From Ptiloglossa arizonensis (taxonomy: Eukaryota; Arthropoda; Insecta; Hymenoptera; Colletidae), in contig NW_027478716.1 in assembly GCF_051014685.1 (NCBI RefSeq), forward strand, positions 591,189-655,188: a DNA stretch of 64,000 bases, given 5' to 3'. The notes below the pieces were generated by a model. The model was not told the origin of the DNA, made no database searches, and was given only the letters and a program-made list of their open reading frames with translations. A program made the translations under genes and the position numbers. How positions within the stretch are numbered: the first letter of the stretch is position 1; each line of letters begins with the position of its first letter. Shown here piece by piece: positions 22,376 through 36,700 of the stretch.

Positions 22376-25300
22376 CTTATATCCAAACTGCCATATCTCG
22401 CGAACGGATTGACCAATCCGCAAAATTTCTGTTCCATTTGAAAGTAGAAACTCGCCCGATTACAATGGTGCGCGCACTTTTCCCCTGGGCCGTTCTAGTT
22501 ATTCGTTTCGTGCATCAGAACTGCGAAAATTTTGAGTTTCTCAAGCGTCTCTTATCTCCAAACTGCCATATCTCGCGAACGGATTGATCAATCCGCAAAA
22601 TTTCTTTTGCATCTGAAAGTAGAAACTCGCCCGATTACATCGGTACGCGTACTTTTCCCCTAGGCCGTTCTAGTTATTCGTTTCGAGCATCAGAACTGCG
22701 AAAATTTTGAGTTTCTCAAGCGTTTCTTACCTCCAAACTGCCACATCTCGCGAACGGATTGACCAATCCGCAAAATTTCTGCTGCATCTGAAAGTAGAAA
22801 CTCGCCCGATTACAACGGTATGTGTAGTTTTCCCCTAGGCCGTTCCAGTTATTCGTTTCGAGCATCAGAACTGCGAAAATTTTGAGTTTCTAAAGCGTTT
22901 CTTATCTCCAAACTGCCATATCTCGCGAACGGAACGATCAATCCGCAAAATTTCTGTTGCATCTGAAAGTAGACACTCGCCCGATTACAACGGTATGCGT
23001 ACTTCTCCCCTAGGCCGTTCTAGTCATTCGTTTCGAGCATCAGAACTGCGAAAATTTTGAGTTTCTCAAGCGTTTCTTATCTCCAAACTGCCATATCTCG
23101 CGAACGGATTGATCAATCCGCAAAATTTCTGTTGCATCTGAAAGTAGAAACTCGCCCGATTACAACGGTATGCGCACTTTTCCACTAGGCGGTTCTAGTT
23201 ATTCGTTTCGAGCATCAGAACTGCGAAAATTTTGAGTTTCTCAAGCGTTTCTTACCTCCAAACTGCCATATCTCGCGAACGGATTGACCAATCCGCAAAA
23301 TTTCTGTTGCATCTGAAAGTAGAAACTCGCCCGATTACAACGGTAGGTGTAGTTTTCCCCTAGGCCGTACTAGTTATTCGTTTCGAGCATCAGAAGTTCG
23401 AAAATTTTGAGTTTCTCAAGCGTTTCTTACCTCCAAACGGCCACATCTCGCGAACGGATTGAACAATCCGCAAAATTTCTGTTGCATCTGAAAGTAGAAA
23501 CTCGCCCGATTACAACGGTATGTGTAGTTTTCCCCTAGACCGTTCCAGTCATTCGTTTCGAGCATCAGAACTGCGAAAATTTTGAGTTTCTCAAGCGTTT
23601 CTTACCTCCAAACTGCCATATCTCGCGAACGGATTGACCAATCCGCAAAATTTCTATTCCATTTGAAAGTAGAAACTCGCCCGATTACAATGGTATGCTC
23701 ACTTTTCCCCTGGGCCGTTCTAGTTATTCGTTTCGAGCATCAGTACTGCGAAAATTTTGACTTTCTCAAGCGTTTCCTATCTCCAAACTGCCATATCTCG
23801 CGAACGGATTGATCAATCCGCAAAATTTCTGTTGCTTCTGAAAGTAGAAACTCGCCCGATTACAACGGTAGGTGTAGTTTTCCCCTAGGCGGTTCTAGTT
23901 ATTCGTTTCGAGCATCAGAACTGCGAAAATTTTGAGTTTCTCAAGCGTTTCTTACCTCCAAACTGCCATATCTCGCGAACGGAACGATCAATCCGCAAAA
24001 TTTCTGTTGCATCTGAAAGTAGACACTCGCCCGATTACAACGGTATGCGTACTTCTCCCCTAGGCCGTTCTAGTCATTCGTTTCGAGCATCAGAACTGCG
24101 AAAATTTTGAGTTTCTCAAGCGTTTCTTATCTCCAAACTGCCATATCTCGCGGACGGATTGATCAATCCGCAAAATTTCTGTTGCATCTGAAAGTAGAAA
24201 CTCGCCCGATTACATCGGTATGCGTGCTATTCCCCTAGGCCGTTCTAGTTATTCGTTTCGAGCATCAGAACTGCGAAAATTTTGAGTTTCTCAAGCGTTT
24301 CTTACCTCCAAACTGCCATATCTCGCGAACGGATTGACCAATCCGCAAAATTTCTGTTCCATTTGAAAGTAGAGACTCGCCCGATTACAATGGTACGCGC
24401 ACTTTTCCCCTGGGCCGTTCTAGTTATTCGTTTCGTGCATCAGAACTGCGAAAATTTTGAGTTTCTCAAGTGTCTCTTATCTCCAAACTGCCATATCTCG
24501 CGAACGGATTGATCAATCCGCAAAATTTCTGTTGCATCTGAAAGTAGAAACTCGCCCGATTACATCGGTACGCGTACTTTTCCCCTAGGCCGTTCTAGTT
24601 ATTCGTTTCGAGCATCAGAACTGCGAAAATTTTGAGTTTCTCAAGCGTTTCTTACCTCCAAACTGCCACATCTCGCGAACGGATTGACCAATCCGCAAAA
24701 TTTCTGCTGCATCTGAAAGTAGAAACTCGCCCGATTACAACGGTATGTGTAGTTTTCCCCTAGGCCGTTCCAGTTATTCGTTTCGAGCATCAGAACTGCG
24801 AAAATTTTGAGTTTCTAAAGCGTTTCTTATCTCCAAACTGCCATATCTCGCGAACGGAACGATCAATCCGCAAAATTTCTGTTGCATCTGAAAGGAAACA
24901 CTCGCCCGACTACAACGGTATGCGTACTTCTCCCCTAGGCCGTTCTAGTCATTCGTTTCGAGCATCAGAACTGCGAAAATTTTGAGTTTCTCAAGCGTTT
25001 CTTACATCCAAACTGCCACATCTCGCGAACGGATTGACCAATCCGCAAAATTTCTGCTGCATCTGAAAGTAGAAACTCGCCCGATTACAACGGTATGTGT
25101 AGTTTTCCCCTAGGCCGTTCCAGTCATTCGTTTCGAGCATCAGAACTGCGACAATTTTGAGTTTCTCAAGCGTTTCTTACTTCCAAACTGCCATATCTCG
25201 CGAACGGATCGACCAATCCGCAAAATTTCTGTTGCATCTGAAAGTAGAAACTCGCCCGATTACATCGCTATGCGTAATTTTCCCCTAGGCCGATCTAGTT

Positions 25301-27975
25301 ATTCGTTTCGAGCATCAGAACTGCGAAAATTTTGAGTTTCTCAAGCGTTTCTTACCTCCAAACTGCCATATCTCGCGAACGGAACGATCAATCCGCAAAA
25401 TTTCTGTTGCATCTGAAAGTAGACACTCGCCCGATTACAACGGTATTCGAACTTCTCCCCTAGGCCGTTCTAGTCATTCGTTTCGAGCATCAGAACTGCG
25501 AAAATTTTGAGTTTCTCAAGCGTTTCTTATCTCCAAACTGCCATATCTCGCGAACGGATTGATCAATCCGCAAAATTTCTGTTGCATCTGAAAGTAGAAA
25601 CTCGCCCGATTACAACGGTATGCGCACTTTTCCCCTAGGCGGTTCTAGTTATTCGTTTCGAGCATCAGAACTGCGAAAATTTTGAGTTTCTCAAGCGTTT
25701 CTTACCTCCAAACTGCCATATCTCGCGAACGGATTGACCAATCCGCAAAATTTCTGTTGCATCTGAAAGTAGAAACTCGCCCGATTACAACGGTGGGTGT
25801 AGTTTTCCCCTAGGCCGTACTAGTTATTCGTTTCGAGCATCAGAATTTCGAAAATTTTGAGTTTCTCAAGCGTTTCTTACCTCCAAACTGCTATATCTCG
25901 CGAACGGATCGACCAATCCGCAAAATTTCTGTTCCATTTGAAAGTAGAAACTCGCCCGATTACAATAGTATGCGCACTTTTCCCCTGGGCCGTTCTAGTT
26001 ATTCGTTTCGTGCATCAGAACTGCGAAAATTTTGAGTTTCTCAAGTGTCTCTTATCTCCAAACTGCCATATCTCGCGAACGGATTGATCAATCCGCAAAA
26101 TTTCTGTTGCATCTGAAAGTAGAAACTCGCCCGATTACATCGGTACGCGTACTTTTCCCCTAGGCCGTTCTAGTTATTCGTTCCGAGCATCAGAACTGCG
26201 AAAATTTTGAGTTTCTCAAGCGTTTCTTACATCCAAACTGCCACATCTCGCGAACGGATTGACCAATCCGCAAAATTTCTGCTGCATCTGAAAGTAGAAA
26301 CTCGCCCGATTACAACGGTATGTGTAGTTTTCCCCTAGGCCGTTCCAGTCATTCGTTTCGAGCATCAGAACTGCGACAATTTTGAGTTTCTCAAGCGTTT
26401 CTTACTTCCAAACTGCCATATCTCGCGAACGGATCGACCAATCCGCAAAATTTCTGTTGCATCTGAAAGTAGAAACTCGCCCGATTACATCGCTATGCGT
26501 AATTTTCCCCTAGGCCGATCTAGTTATTCGTTTCGAGCATCAGAACTGCGAAAATTTTGAGTTTCTCAAGCGTTTCTTACCTCCAAACTGCCATATCTCG
26601 CGAACGGAACGATCAATCCGCAAAATTTCTGTTGCATCTGAAAGTAGACACTCGCCCGATTACAACGGTATTCGTACTTCTCCCCTAGGCCGTTCTAGTC
26701 ATTCGTTTCGAGCATCAGAACTGCGAAAATTTTGAGTTTCTCAAGCGTTTCTTATCTCCAAACTGCCATATCTCGCGAACGGATTGATCAATCCGCAAAA
26801 TTTCTGTTGCATCTGAAAGTAGAAACTCGCCCGATTACAACGGTATGCGCACTTTTCCCCTAGGCGGTTCTAGTTATTCGTTTCGAGCATCAGAACTGCG
26901 AAAATTTTGAGTTTCTCAAGCGTTTCTTACCTCCAAACTGCCATATCTCGCGAACGGATTGACCAATCCGCAAAATTTCTGTTCCATTTGAAAGTAGAAA
27001 CTCGCCCGATTACAATAGTATGCGCACTTTTCCCCTGGGCCGTTCTAGTTATTCGTTTCGAGCATCAGTACTGCGAAAATTTTGAGTTTCTCAAGCGTTT
27101 CTTATCTCCAAACTGCCATATCTCGCGAACGGATTGATCAATCCGCAAAATTTCTGTTGCTTCTGAAAGTAGAAACTCGCCCGATTACAACGGTAGGTGT
27201 AGTTTTCCCCTAGGCCGTTCTAGGTATTCGTTTCGAGCATCAGAACTGCGAAAATTTTGAGTTTCTCAAGCGTTTCTCATCTCCAAACTGCCATATCTCG
27301 CGAACGGATTGATCAATCCGCAAAATTTCTGTTGCATCTGAAAGTAGAAACTCGCCCGATTACAACGGTATGTGTAGTTTTCCCCTAGACCGTTCCAGTC
27401 ATTCGTTTCGAGCATCAGAACTGCGAAAATTTTGAGTTTCTCAAGCGTTTCTTACCTCCAAACTGCTATATCTCGCGAACGGATTGACCAATCCGCAAAA
27501 TTTCTGTTGCATCTGAAATTAGACACTCGCCCGATTACAACGGTATGCGCACTTTTCCCCTAGGCGGTTCTGGTTATTCGTTTCGAGCATCAGAACTGCG
27601 AAAATTTTGAGTTTCTCAAGCGCTTCTTACCTCCAAACTGCCACATCTCGCGAACGGATTGACCAATCCGCAAAATTTCTGTTGCATCTGAAAGTAGAAA
27701 CTCGCCCGATTACAACGGTCGGTGTAGTTTTCCCCAAGGCCGCTCTAGTTATTCGTTTCGAGCATCAGAACTGCGAAAATTTTGAGTTTCTCAAGCGTTT
27801 CTTACCTCCAAACTGCCACATCTCGCGAACGGATTGACCAATCCGCAAAATTTCTGCTGCATCTGAAAGTAGAAACTCGCCCGATTACAACGGTATGTGT
27901 AGTTTTCCCCTAGGCCGTTCCAGTTATTCGTTTCGAGCATCAGAACTGCGAAAATTTTGAGTTTCTCAAGCGTTT
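22376..27975. repeat. 32-monomer HOR (5,600 bp), copy 1
   Basis: The unit is cut at the CTTATATCC marker (22376, 27976, 33751). An independent marker, TTTCTATTCC, falls at 23651, 29251 and 34851, exactly 5,600 bp apart each time. This copy contains a private substitution (GAGACTCG near 24373) and the unusual GAAAGGAAACACTCG near 24891. It also has an inner 7-monomer (1,225-bp) duplication placing GCGACAATT at about 25148 and 26373. The 26.9-27.9 kb part resembles 17.7-19.5 kb. Confidence 0.85.
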
Positions 27976-30900
27976 CTTATATCCAAACTGCCATATCTCG
28001 CGAACGGATTGACCAATCCGCAAAATTTCTGTTCCATTTGAAAGTAGAAACTCGCCCGATTACAATGGTGCGCGCACTTTTCCCCTGGGCCGTTCTAGTT
28101 ATTCGTTTCGTGCATCCGAACTGCGAAAATTTTGAGTTTCTCAAGCGTCTCTTATCTCCAAACTGCCATATCTCGCGAACGGATTGATCAATCCGCAAAA
28201 TTTCTTTTGCATCTGAAAGTAGAAACTCGCCCGATTACATCGGTACGCGTACTTTTCCCCTAGGCCGTTCTAGTTATTCGTTTCGAGCATCAGAACTGCG
28301 AAAATTTTGAGTTTCTCAAGCGTTTCTTACCTCCAAACTGCCACATCTCGCGAACGGATTGACCAATCCGCAAAATTTCTGCTGCATCTGAAAGTAGAAA
28401 CTCGCCCGATTACAACGGTATGTGTAGTTTTCCCCTAGGCCGTTCCAGTTATTCGTTTCGAGCATCAGAACTGCGAAAATTTTGAGTTTCTAAAGCGTTT
28501 CTTATCTCCAAACTGCCATATCTCGCGAACGGAACGATCAATCCGCAAAATTTCTGTTGCATCTGAAAGTAGACACTCGCCCGATTACAACGGTATGCGT
28601 ACTTCTCCCCTAGGCCGTTCTAGTCATTCGTTTCGAGCATCAGAACTGCGAAAATTTTGAGTTTCTCAAGCGTTTCTTATCTCCAAACTGCCATATCTCG
28701 CGAACGGATTGATCAATCCGCAAAATTTCTGTTGCATCTGAAAGTAGAAACTCGCCCGATTACAACGGTATGCGCACTTTTCCCCTAGGCGGTTCTAGTT
28801 ATTCGTTTCGAGCATCAGAACTGCGAAAATTTTGAGTTTCTCAAGCGTTTCTTACCTCCAAACTGCCATATCTCGCGAACGGATTGACCAATCCGCAAAA
28901 TTTCTGTTGCATCTGAAAGTAGAAACTCGCCCGATTACAACGGTAGGTGTAGTTTTCCCCTAGGCCGTACTAGTTATTCGTTTCGAGCATCAGAAGTTCG
29001 AAAATTTTGAGTTTCTCAAGCGTTTCTTACCTCCAAACGGCCACATCTCGCGAACGGATTGAACAATCCGCAAAATTTCTGTTGCATCTGAAAGTAGAAA
29101 CTCGCCCGATTACAACGGTATGTGTAGTTTTCCCCTAGACCGTTCCAGTCATTCGTTTCGAGCATCAGACCTGCGAAAATTTTGAGTTTCTCAAGCGTTT
29201 CTTACCTCCAAACTGCCATATCTCGCGAACGGATTGACCAATCCGCAAAATTTCTATTCCATTTGAAAGTAGAAACTCGCCCCATTACAATGGTATGCTC
29301 ACTTTTCCCCTGGGCCGTTCTAGTTATTCGTTTCGAGCATCAGTACTGCGAAAATTTTGACTTTCTCAAGCGTTTCCTATCTCCAAATTGCCATATCTCG
29401 CGAACGGATTGATCAATCCGCAAAATTTCTGTTGCTTCTGAAAGTAGAAACTCGCCCGATTACAACGGTAGGTGTAGTTTTCCCCTAGGCGGTTCTAGTT
29501 ATTCGTTTCGAGCATCAGAACTGCGAAAATTTTGAGTTTCTCAAGCGTTTCTTACCTCCAAACTGCCATATCTCGCGAACGGAACGATCAATCCGCAAAA
29601 TTTCTGTTGCATCTGAAAGTAGACACTCGCCCGATTACAACGGTATGCGTACTTCTCCCCTAGGCCGTTCTAGTCATTCGTTTCGAGCATCAGAACTGCG
29701 AAAATTTTGAGTTTCTCAAGCGTTTCTTATCTCCAAACTGCCATATCTCGCGGACGGATTGATCAATCCGCAAAATTTCTGTTGCATCTGAAAGTAGAAA
29801 CTCGCCCGATTACATCGGTATGCGTGCTATTCCCCTAGGCCGTTCTAGTTATTCGTTTCGAGCATCAGAACTGCGAAAATTTTGAGTTTCTCAAGCGTTT
29901 CTTACCTCCAAACTGCCATATCTCGCGAACGGATTGGCCAATCCGCAAAATTTCTGTTCCATTTGAAAGTAGAAACTCGCCCGATTACAATGGTACGCGC
30001 ACTTTTCCCCTGGGCCGTTCTAGTTATTCGTTTCGTGCATCAGAACTGCGAAAATTTTGAGTTTCTCAAGTGTCTCTTATCTCCAAACTGCCGTATCTCG
30101 CGAACGGATTGATCAATCCGCAAAATTTCTGTTGCATCTGAAAGTAGAAACTCGCCCGATTACATCGGTACGCGTACTTTTCCCCTAGGCCGTTCTAGTT
30201 ATTCGTTTCGAGCATCAGAACTGCGAAAATTTTGAGTTTCTAAAGCGTTTCTTATCTCCAAACTGCCATATCTCGCGAACGGAACGATCAATCCGCAAAA
30301 TTTCTGTTGCATCTGAAAGGAAACACTCGCCCGACTACAACGGTATGCGTACTTCTCCCCTAGGCCGTTCTAGTCATTCGTTTCGAGCATCAGAACTGCG
30401 AAAATTTTGAGTTTCTCAAGCGTTTCTTACATCCAAACTGCCACATCTCGCGAACGGATTGACCAATCCGCAAAATTTCTGCTGCATCTGAAAGTAGAAA
30501 CTCGCCCGATTACAACGGTATGTGTAGTTTTCCCCTAGGCCGTTCCAGTCATTCGTTTCGAGCATCAGAACTGCGACAATTTTGAGTTTCTCAAGCGTTT
30601 CTTACTTCCAAACTGCCACGTCTCGCGAACGGATTGACCAATCCGCCAAATTTCTGTTGCATCTGAAAGTAGAAACTCGCCCGATTACAACGGTATGTGT
30701 AGTTTTCCCCTAGACCGTTCCAGTTATTCTTTTCGAGCATCAGAACTGCGAAAATTTTGAGTTTCTCAAGCGTTTCTTACCTCCGAACTGCCATATCTCG
30801 CGAACGGATTGATCAATCCGCAAAATTTCTGTTGCATCTGAAAGTAGAAACTCGCCCGATTACAATGGTATGCGCACTTTTCCCCTGGGCCGTTCTAGTG

Positions 30901-33750
30901 ATTCGTTTCGAGCATCAGTACTGCGAAAATTTTGAGTTTCTCAAGCGTTTCTTATCTCCAAACTGCCATATCTCGCGAACGGATTGATCAATCCGCAAAA
31001 TTTCTGTTGCTTCTGAAAGTAGAAACTCGACCGATTTCAACGGTAGGTATAGTTCTCCCCTAGGCCGTTCTAGGTATTCGTTTCGAGCATCAGAACTGCG
31101 AAAATTTTGAGTTTCTCAAGCGTTTCTCATCTCCAAACTGCCATATCTCGCGAACGGATCGACCAATCCGCAAAATTTCTGTTGCATCTGAAAGTAGAAA
31201 CTCGCCCGATTACATCGGTATGCGTACTATTCCCCTAGGCCGTTCTAGTTATTCGTTTCGAGCATCAGAACTGCGAAAATTTTGCGTTTCTCAAGCGTTT
31301 CTTACCTCCAAACTGCCACATCTCGCGAACGGATTGACCAATCCGCAAAATTTCTGTTGCATCTGAAAGTAGAAACTCGCCCGATTACAACGGTATGTGT
31401 AGTTTTCCCCTAGACCGTTCCAGTTATTCTTTTCGAGCATCAGAACTGCGAAAATTTTGAGTTTCTCAAGCGTTTCTTACCTCCAAACTGCCATATCTCG
31501 CGAACGGATTGACCAATCCGCAAAATTTCTGTTGCATCTTAAAGTAGGGACTCGCCCGATTACAACGGTATGTGTAGTTTTCCCCTAGGCCGTCCCAGTT
31601 ATTCGTTTCGAATATCAGAACTGCGAAAATTTCGAGTTTCTCTAGCGTTTCTTACATCCAAACTGCCATATCTCGCGTACGGATTGATCAATCCGCAAAA
31701 TTTCTGTTGCATCTGAAAGTAGAAACTCGCCCGATTACAACGGTATGCGCACTTTCCCCCTAGGCGGTTCTAGTTATTCGTTTCGAGCATCAGAACTGCC
31801 AAAATTTTGAGTTTCTCAAGCGTTTCTTACCTCCAAACTGCCATATCTCGCGAACGGATTGACCAATCCGCAAAATTTCTGTTGCATTTGAAAGTAGAAA
31901 CTCGCCCGATTACAACGGTATGCGCACTTTTCCCCTACGCCGTTCTAGTTACTCGTTTCTAGCATCAGAACTGCGAAAATTTTGAGTTTCTCAAGCGTTT
32001 CTTACCTCCAAACTGCCATATCTCGCGAACGGATTGACCAATCTGCAAAATTTCTGTTGCTTCTGAAAGTAGAAACTAGCCCGATTACAACGGTATGCGC
32101 ACTTTTCCCCTAGGCCGTTCTGGTTATTCGTTTCGAGCATCAGAACTGCGAAAATTTTGAGTTTCTCAAGCGTTTCTTACATCCAAACGGCCATATCTCG
32201 CGAACGGATTGACCAATGCGCAAAATTTCTGTTGCATTTGAAAGTAGAAACTCGCCCGATTACAACGGTATGCGCACTTTTCCCCTGGGCCGTTCTAGTT
32301 ATTCGTTTCGAGCATCAGAACTGCGAAAATTTTGAGTTTCTAAAGCGTTTCTTATCTCCAAACTGCCATGTCTCGCGAACGGATTGGTCAATCCGCAAAA
32401 TTTCTGTTGCTTGTGAAAGTAGAAACTCGCACGATTACAACGGTATGTGTAGTTTTCCCCTGGGCCGTCCCAGTTATTCGTTTCGAGCATCAGAACTGCG
32501 AAAATTTCGAGTTTCTCTAGCGTTTCTTACATCCAAACTGCCATATCTCGCGAACGGATTGATCAATCCGCAAAATTTCTGTTGCATCTGAAAGTAGAAA
32601 CTCGCCCGATTACAACGGTATGTGTAGTTTTCCCCTAGACCGTTCCAGTCATTCGTTTCGAGCATCAGAACTGCGAAAATTTTGAGTTTCTCAAGCGTTT
32701 CTTACCTCCAAACTGCTATATCTCGCGAACGGATTGACCAATCCGCAAAATTTCTGTTCCATTTGAAAGTAGAAACTCGCCCGATTACAATGGTATGCGC
32801 ACTTTTCCCCTGGGCCGTTCTAGTTATGCGTTTCGAGCATCAGTACTGCGAAAATTTTGAGTTTCTCAAGCGTTTCTTATCTCCAAACTGCCATATCTCG
32901 CGAACGGATTGATCAATCCGCAAAATTTCTGTTGCTTCTGAAAGTAGAAACTCGCCCGAATACAACGGTAGGTGTAGTTTTCCCCTAGGCCGTTCTAGGT
33001 ATTCGTTTCGAGCATCAGAACTGCGAAAATTTTGAGTTTCTCAAGCGTTTCTCATCTCCAAACTGCCATATCTCGCGAACGGATTGATCAATCCGCAAAA
33101 TTTCTGTTGCATCTGAAATTAGACACTCGCCCGATTACAACGGTATGCGCACTTTTCCCCTAGGCGGTTCTGGTTATTCGTTTCGAGCATCAGAACTGCG
33201 AAAATTTTGAGTTTCTCATGCGTTTCTTACTTCCAAACTGCCATATCTCGCGAACGGATCGACCAATCCGCAAAATTTCTGTTGCATCTGAAAGTAGAAA
33301 CTCGCCCGATTACATCGGTATGCGTACTTTTCCCCTAGGCCGTTCTAGTTATTCGTTTCGAGCATCAGAACTGCGAAAATTTTGAGTTTCTCAAGCGCTT
33401 CTTACCTCCAAACTGCCACATCTCGCGAACGGATTGACCAATCCGCAAAATTTCTGTTGCATCTGAAAGTAGAAACTCGCCCGATTACAACGGTCGGTGT
33501 AGTTTTCCCCAAGGCCGCTCTAGTTATTCGTTTCGAGCATCAGAACTGCGAAAATTTTGAGTTTCTCAAGCGTTTCTTACCTCCAAACTGCCACATCTCG
33601 CGAACGGATTGACCAATCCGCAAAATTTCTGCTGCATCTGAAAGTAGAAACTCGCCCGATTACAACGGTATGTGTAGTTTTCCCCTAGGCCGTTCCAGTT
33701 ATTCGTTTCGAGCATCAGAACTGCGAAAATTTTGAGTTTCTCAAGCGTTT
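27976..33750. repeat. 33-monomer HOR (5,775 bp), copy 2, with imported block
   Basis: The left part follows copy 1 at offset 5,600, then at 5,425 after losing one monomer near 30240. At about 30610 it switches into a block resembling 1035-2030 (variants CCACGTCTC, CCGCCAAAT, AGGGACTCG, GAATATCAG, CTCGCGTAC). It then matches about 5215-5820 (AATCTGCAAA, GACCAATGCG) at 31980-32590 before returning to HOR-type monomers. Block types from the left of the window are thus embedded in the middle of this unit. Confidence 0.82.
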
Positions 33751-36700
33751 CTTATATCCAAACTGCCATATCTCGCGAACGGATTGACCAATCCGCAAAA
33801 TTTCTGTTCCATTTGAAAGTAGAAACTCGCCCGATTACAATGGTGCGCGCACTTTTCCCCTGGGCCGTTCTAGTTATTCGTTTCGTGCATCAGAACTGCG
33901 AAAATATTGAGTTTGTCAAGCGTTTCTTATCTCCAAACTGCCATATCTCGCGAACGGATTGATCAATCCGCAAAATTTCTGTTGCATCTGAAAGTAGAAA
34001 CTCGCCCAATTACAACGGTAGGTGTAGTTTTCCCCTAGGCCGTTCTAGTTATTCGTTTCGAGCATCAGAACTGCGAAAATTTTGAGTTTCTCAAGCGTTT
34101 CTTATCTCCAAACTGCCATATCTCGCGAACGGAACGATCAATCCGCAAAATTTCTGTTGCATCTGAAAGTAGACACTCGCCCGATTACAACAGTATGCGT
34201 ACTTCTCCCCTAGGCCGTTCTAGTCATTCGTTTCGAGCATCAGAACTGCGAAAATTTTGAGTTTCTCAAGCGTTTCTTATCTCCAAACTGCCATATCTCG
34301 CGAACGGATTGATCAATCCGCAAAATTTCTGTTGCATCTGAAAGTAGAAACTCGCCCGATTACAACGGTATGCGCACTTTTCCCCTAGGCGGTTCTAGTT
34401 ATTCGTTTCGAGCATCAGAACTGCGAAAATTTTGAGTTTCTCAAGCGTTTCTTACCTCCAAACTGCCATATCTCGCGAACGGATTGACCAATCCGCAAAA
34501 TTTCTGTTGCATCTGAAAGTAGAAACTCGCCCGATTACAACGGTAGGTGTAGTTTTCCCCTAGGCCGTACTAGTTATTCGTTTCGAGCATCAGAAGTTCG
34601 AAAATTTTGAGTTTCTCAAGCGTTTCTTACCTCCAAACGGCCACATCTCGCGAACGGATTGAACAATCCGCAAAATTTCTGTTGCATCTGAAAGTAGAAA
34701 CACGCCCGATTACAACGGTATGTGTAGTTTTCCCCTAGACCGTTCCAGTCATTCGTTTCGAGCATCAGAACTGCGAAAATTTTGAGTTTCTCAAGCGTTT
34801 CTTACCTCCAAACTGCCATATCTCGCGAACGGATTGACCAATCCGCAAAATTTCTATTCCATTTGAAAGTAGAAACTCGCCCGATTACAATGGTATGCTC
34901 ACTTTTCCCCTGGGCCGTTCTAGTTATTCGTTTCGAGCATCAGTACTGCGAAAATTTTGACTTTCTCAAGCGTTTCTTATCTCCAAACTGCCATATCTCG
35001 CGAACGGATTGATCAATCCGCAAAATTTCTGTTGCTTCTGAAAGTAGAAACTCGCCCGATTACAACGGTAGGTGTAGTTTTCCCCTAGGCGGTTCTAGTT
35101 ATTCGTTTCGAGCATCAGAACTGCGAAAATTTTGAGTTTCTCAAGCGTTTCTTACCTCCAAACTGCCATATCTCGCGAACGGAACGATCAATCCGCAAAA
35201 TTTCTGTTGCATCTGAAAGTAGACACTCGCCCGAATACAACGGTATGCGTACTTCTCCCCTAGGCCGTTCTAGTCATTCGTTTCGAGCATCAGAACTGCG
35301 AAAATTTTGAGTTTCTCAAGCGTTTCTTATCTCCAAACTGCCATATCTCGCGGACGGATTGATCAATCCGCAAAATTTCTGTTGCATCTGAAAGTAGAAA
35401 CTCGCCCGATTACATCGGTATGCGTGCTATTCCCCTAGGCCGTTCTAGTTATTCGTTTCGAGCATCAGAACTGCGAAAATTTTGAGTTTCTCAAGCGTTT
35501 CTTACCTCCAAACTGCCATATCTCGCGAACGGATTGACCAATCCGCAAAATTTCTGTTCCATTTGAAAGTAGAAACTCGCCCGATTACAATGGTACGCGC
35601 ACTTTTCCCCTGGGCCGTTCTAGTTATTCGTTTCGTGCATCAGAACTGCGAAAATTTTGAGTTTCTCAAGTGTCTCTTATCTCCAAACTGCCATATCTCG
35701 CGAACGGATTGATCAATCCGCAAAATTTCTGTTGCATCTGAAAGTAGAAACTCGCCCGATTACATCGGTACGCGTACTTTTCCCCTAGGCCGTTCTAGTT
35801 ATTCGTTTCGAGCATCAGAACTGCGAAAATTTTGAGTTTCTCAAGCGTTTCTTACCTCCAAACTGCCACATCTCGCGAACGGATTGACCAATCCCCAAAA
35901 TTTCTGCTGCATCTGAAAGTAGAAACTCGCCCGATTACAACGGTATGTGTAGTTTTCCCCTAGGCCGTTCCAGTTATTCGTTTCGAGCATCAGAACTGCG
36001 AAAATTTTGAGTTTCTAAAGCGTTTCTTATCTCCAAACTGCCATATCTCGCGAACGGAACGATCAATCCGCAAAATTTCTGTTGCATCTGAAAGTAGACA
36101 CTCGCCCGAATACAACGGTATGCGTACTTCTCCCCTAGGCCGTTCTAGTCATTCGTTTCGAGCATCAGAACTGCGAAAATTTTGAGTTTCTCAAGCGTTT
36201 CTTATCTCCAAACTGCCATATCTCGCGGACGGATTGATCAATCCGCAAAATTTCTGTTGCATCTGAAAGTAGAAACTCGCCCGATTACATCGGTATGCGT
36301 GCTATTCCCCTAGGCCGTTCTAGTTATTCGTTTCGAGCATCAGAACTGCGACAATTTTGAGTTTCTCAAGCGTTTCTTACTTCCAAACTGCCATATCTCG
36401 CGAACGGATCGACCAATCCGCAAAATTTCTGTTGCATCTGAAAGTAGAAACTCGCCCGATTACATCGCTCTGCGTAATTTTCCCCTAGGCCGATCTAGTT
36501 ATTCGTTTCGAGCATCAGAACTGCGAAAATTTTGAGTTTCTCAAGCGTTTCTTACCTCCAAACTGCCACGTCTCGCGAACGGATTGACCAATCCGCCAAA
36601 TTTCTGTTGCATCTGAAAGTAGAAACTCGCCCGATTACAACGGTATGTGTAGTTTTCCCCTAGACCGTTCCAGTTATTCTTTTCGAGCATCAGAACTGCG

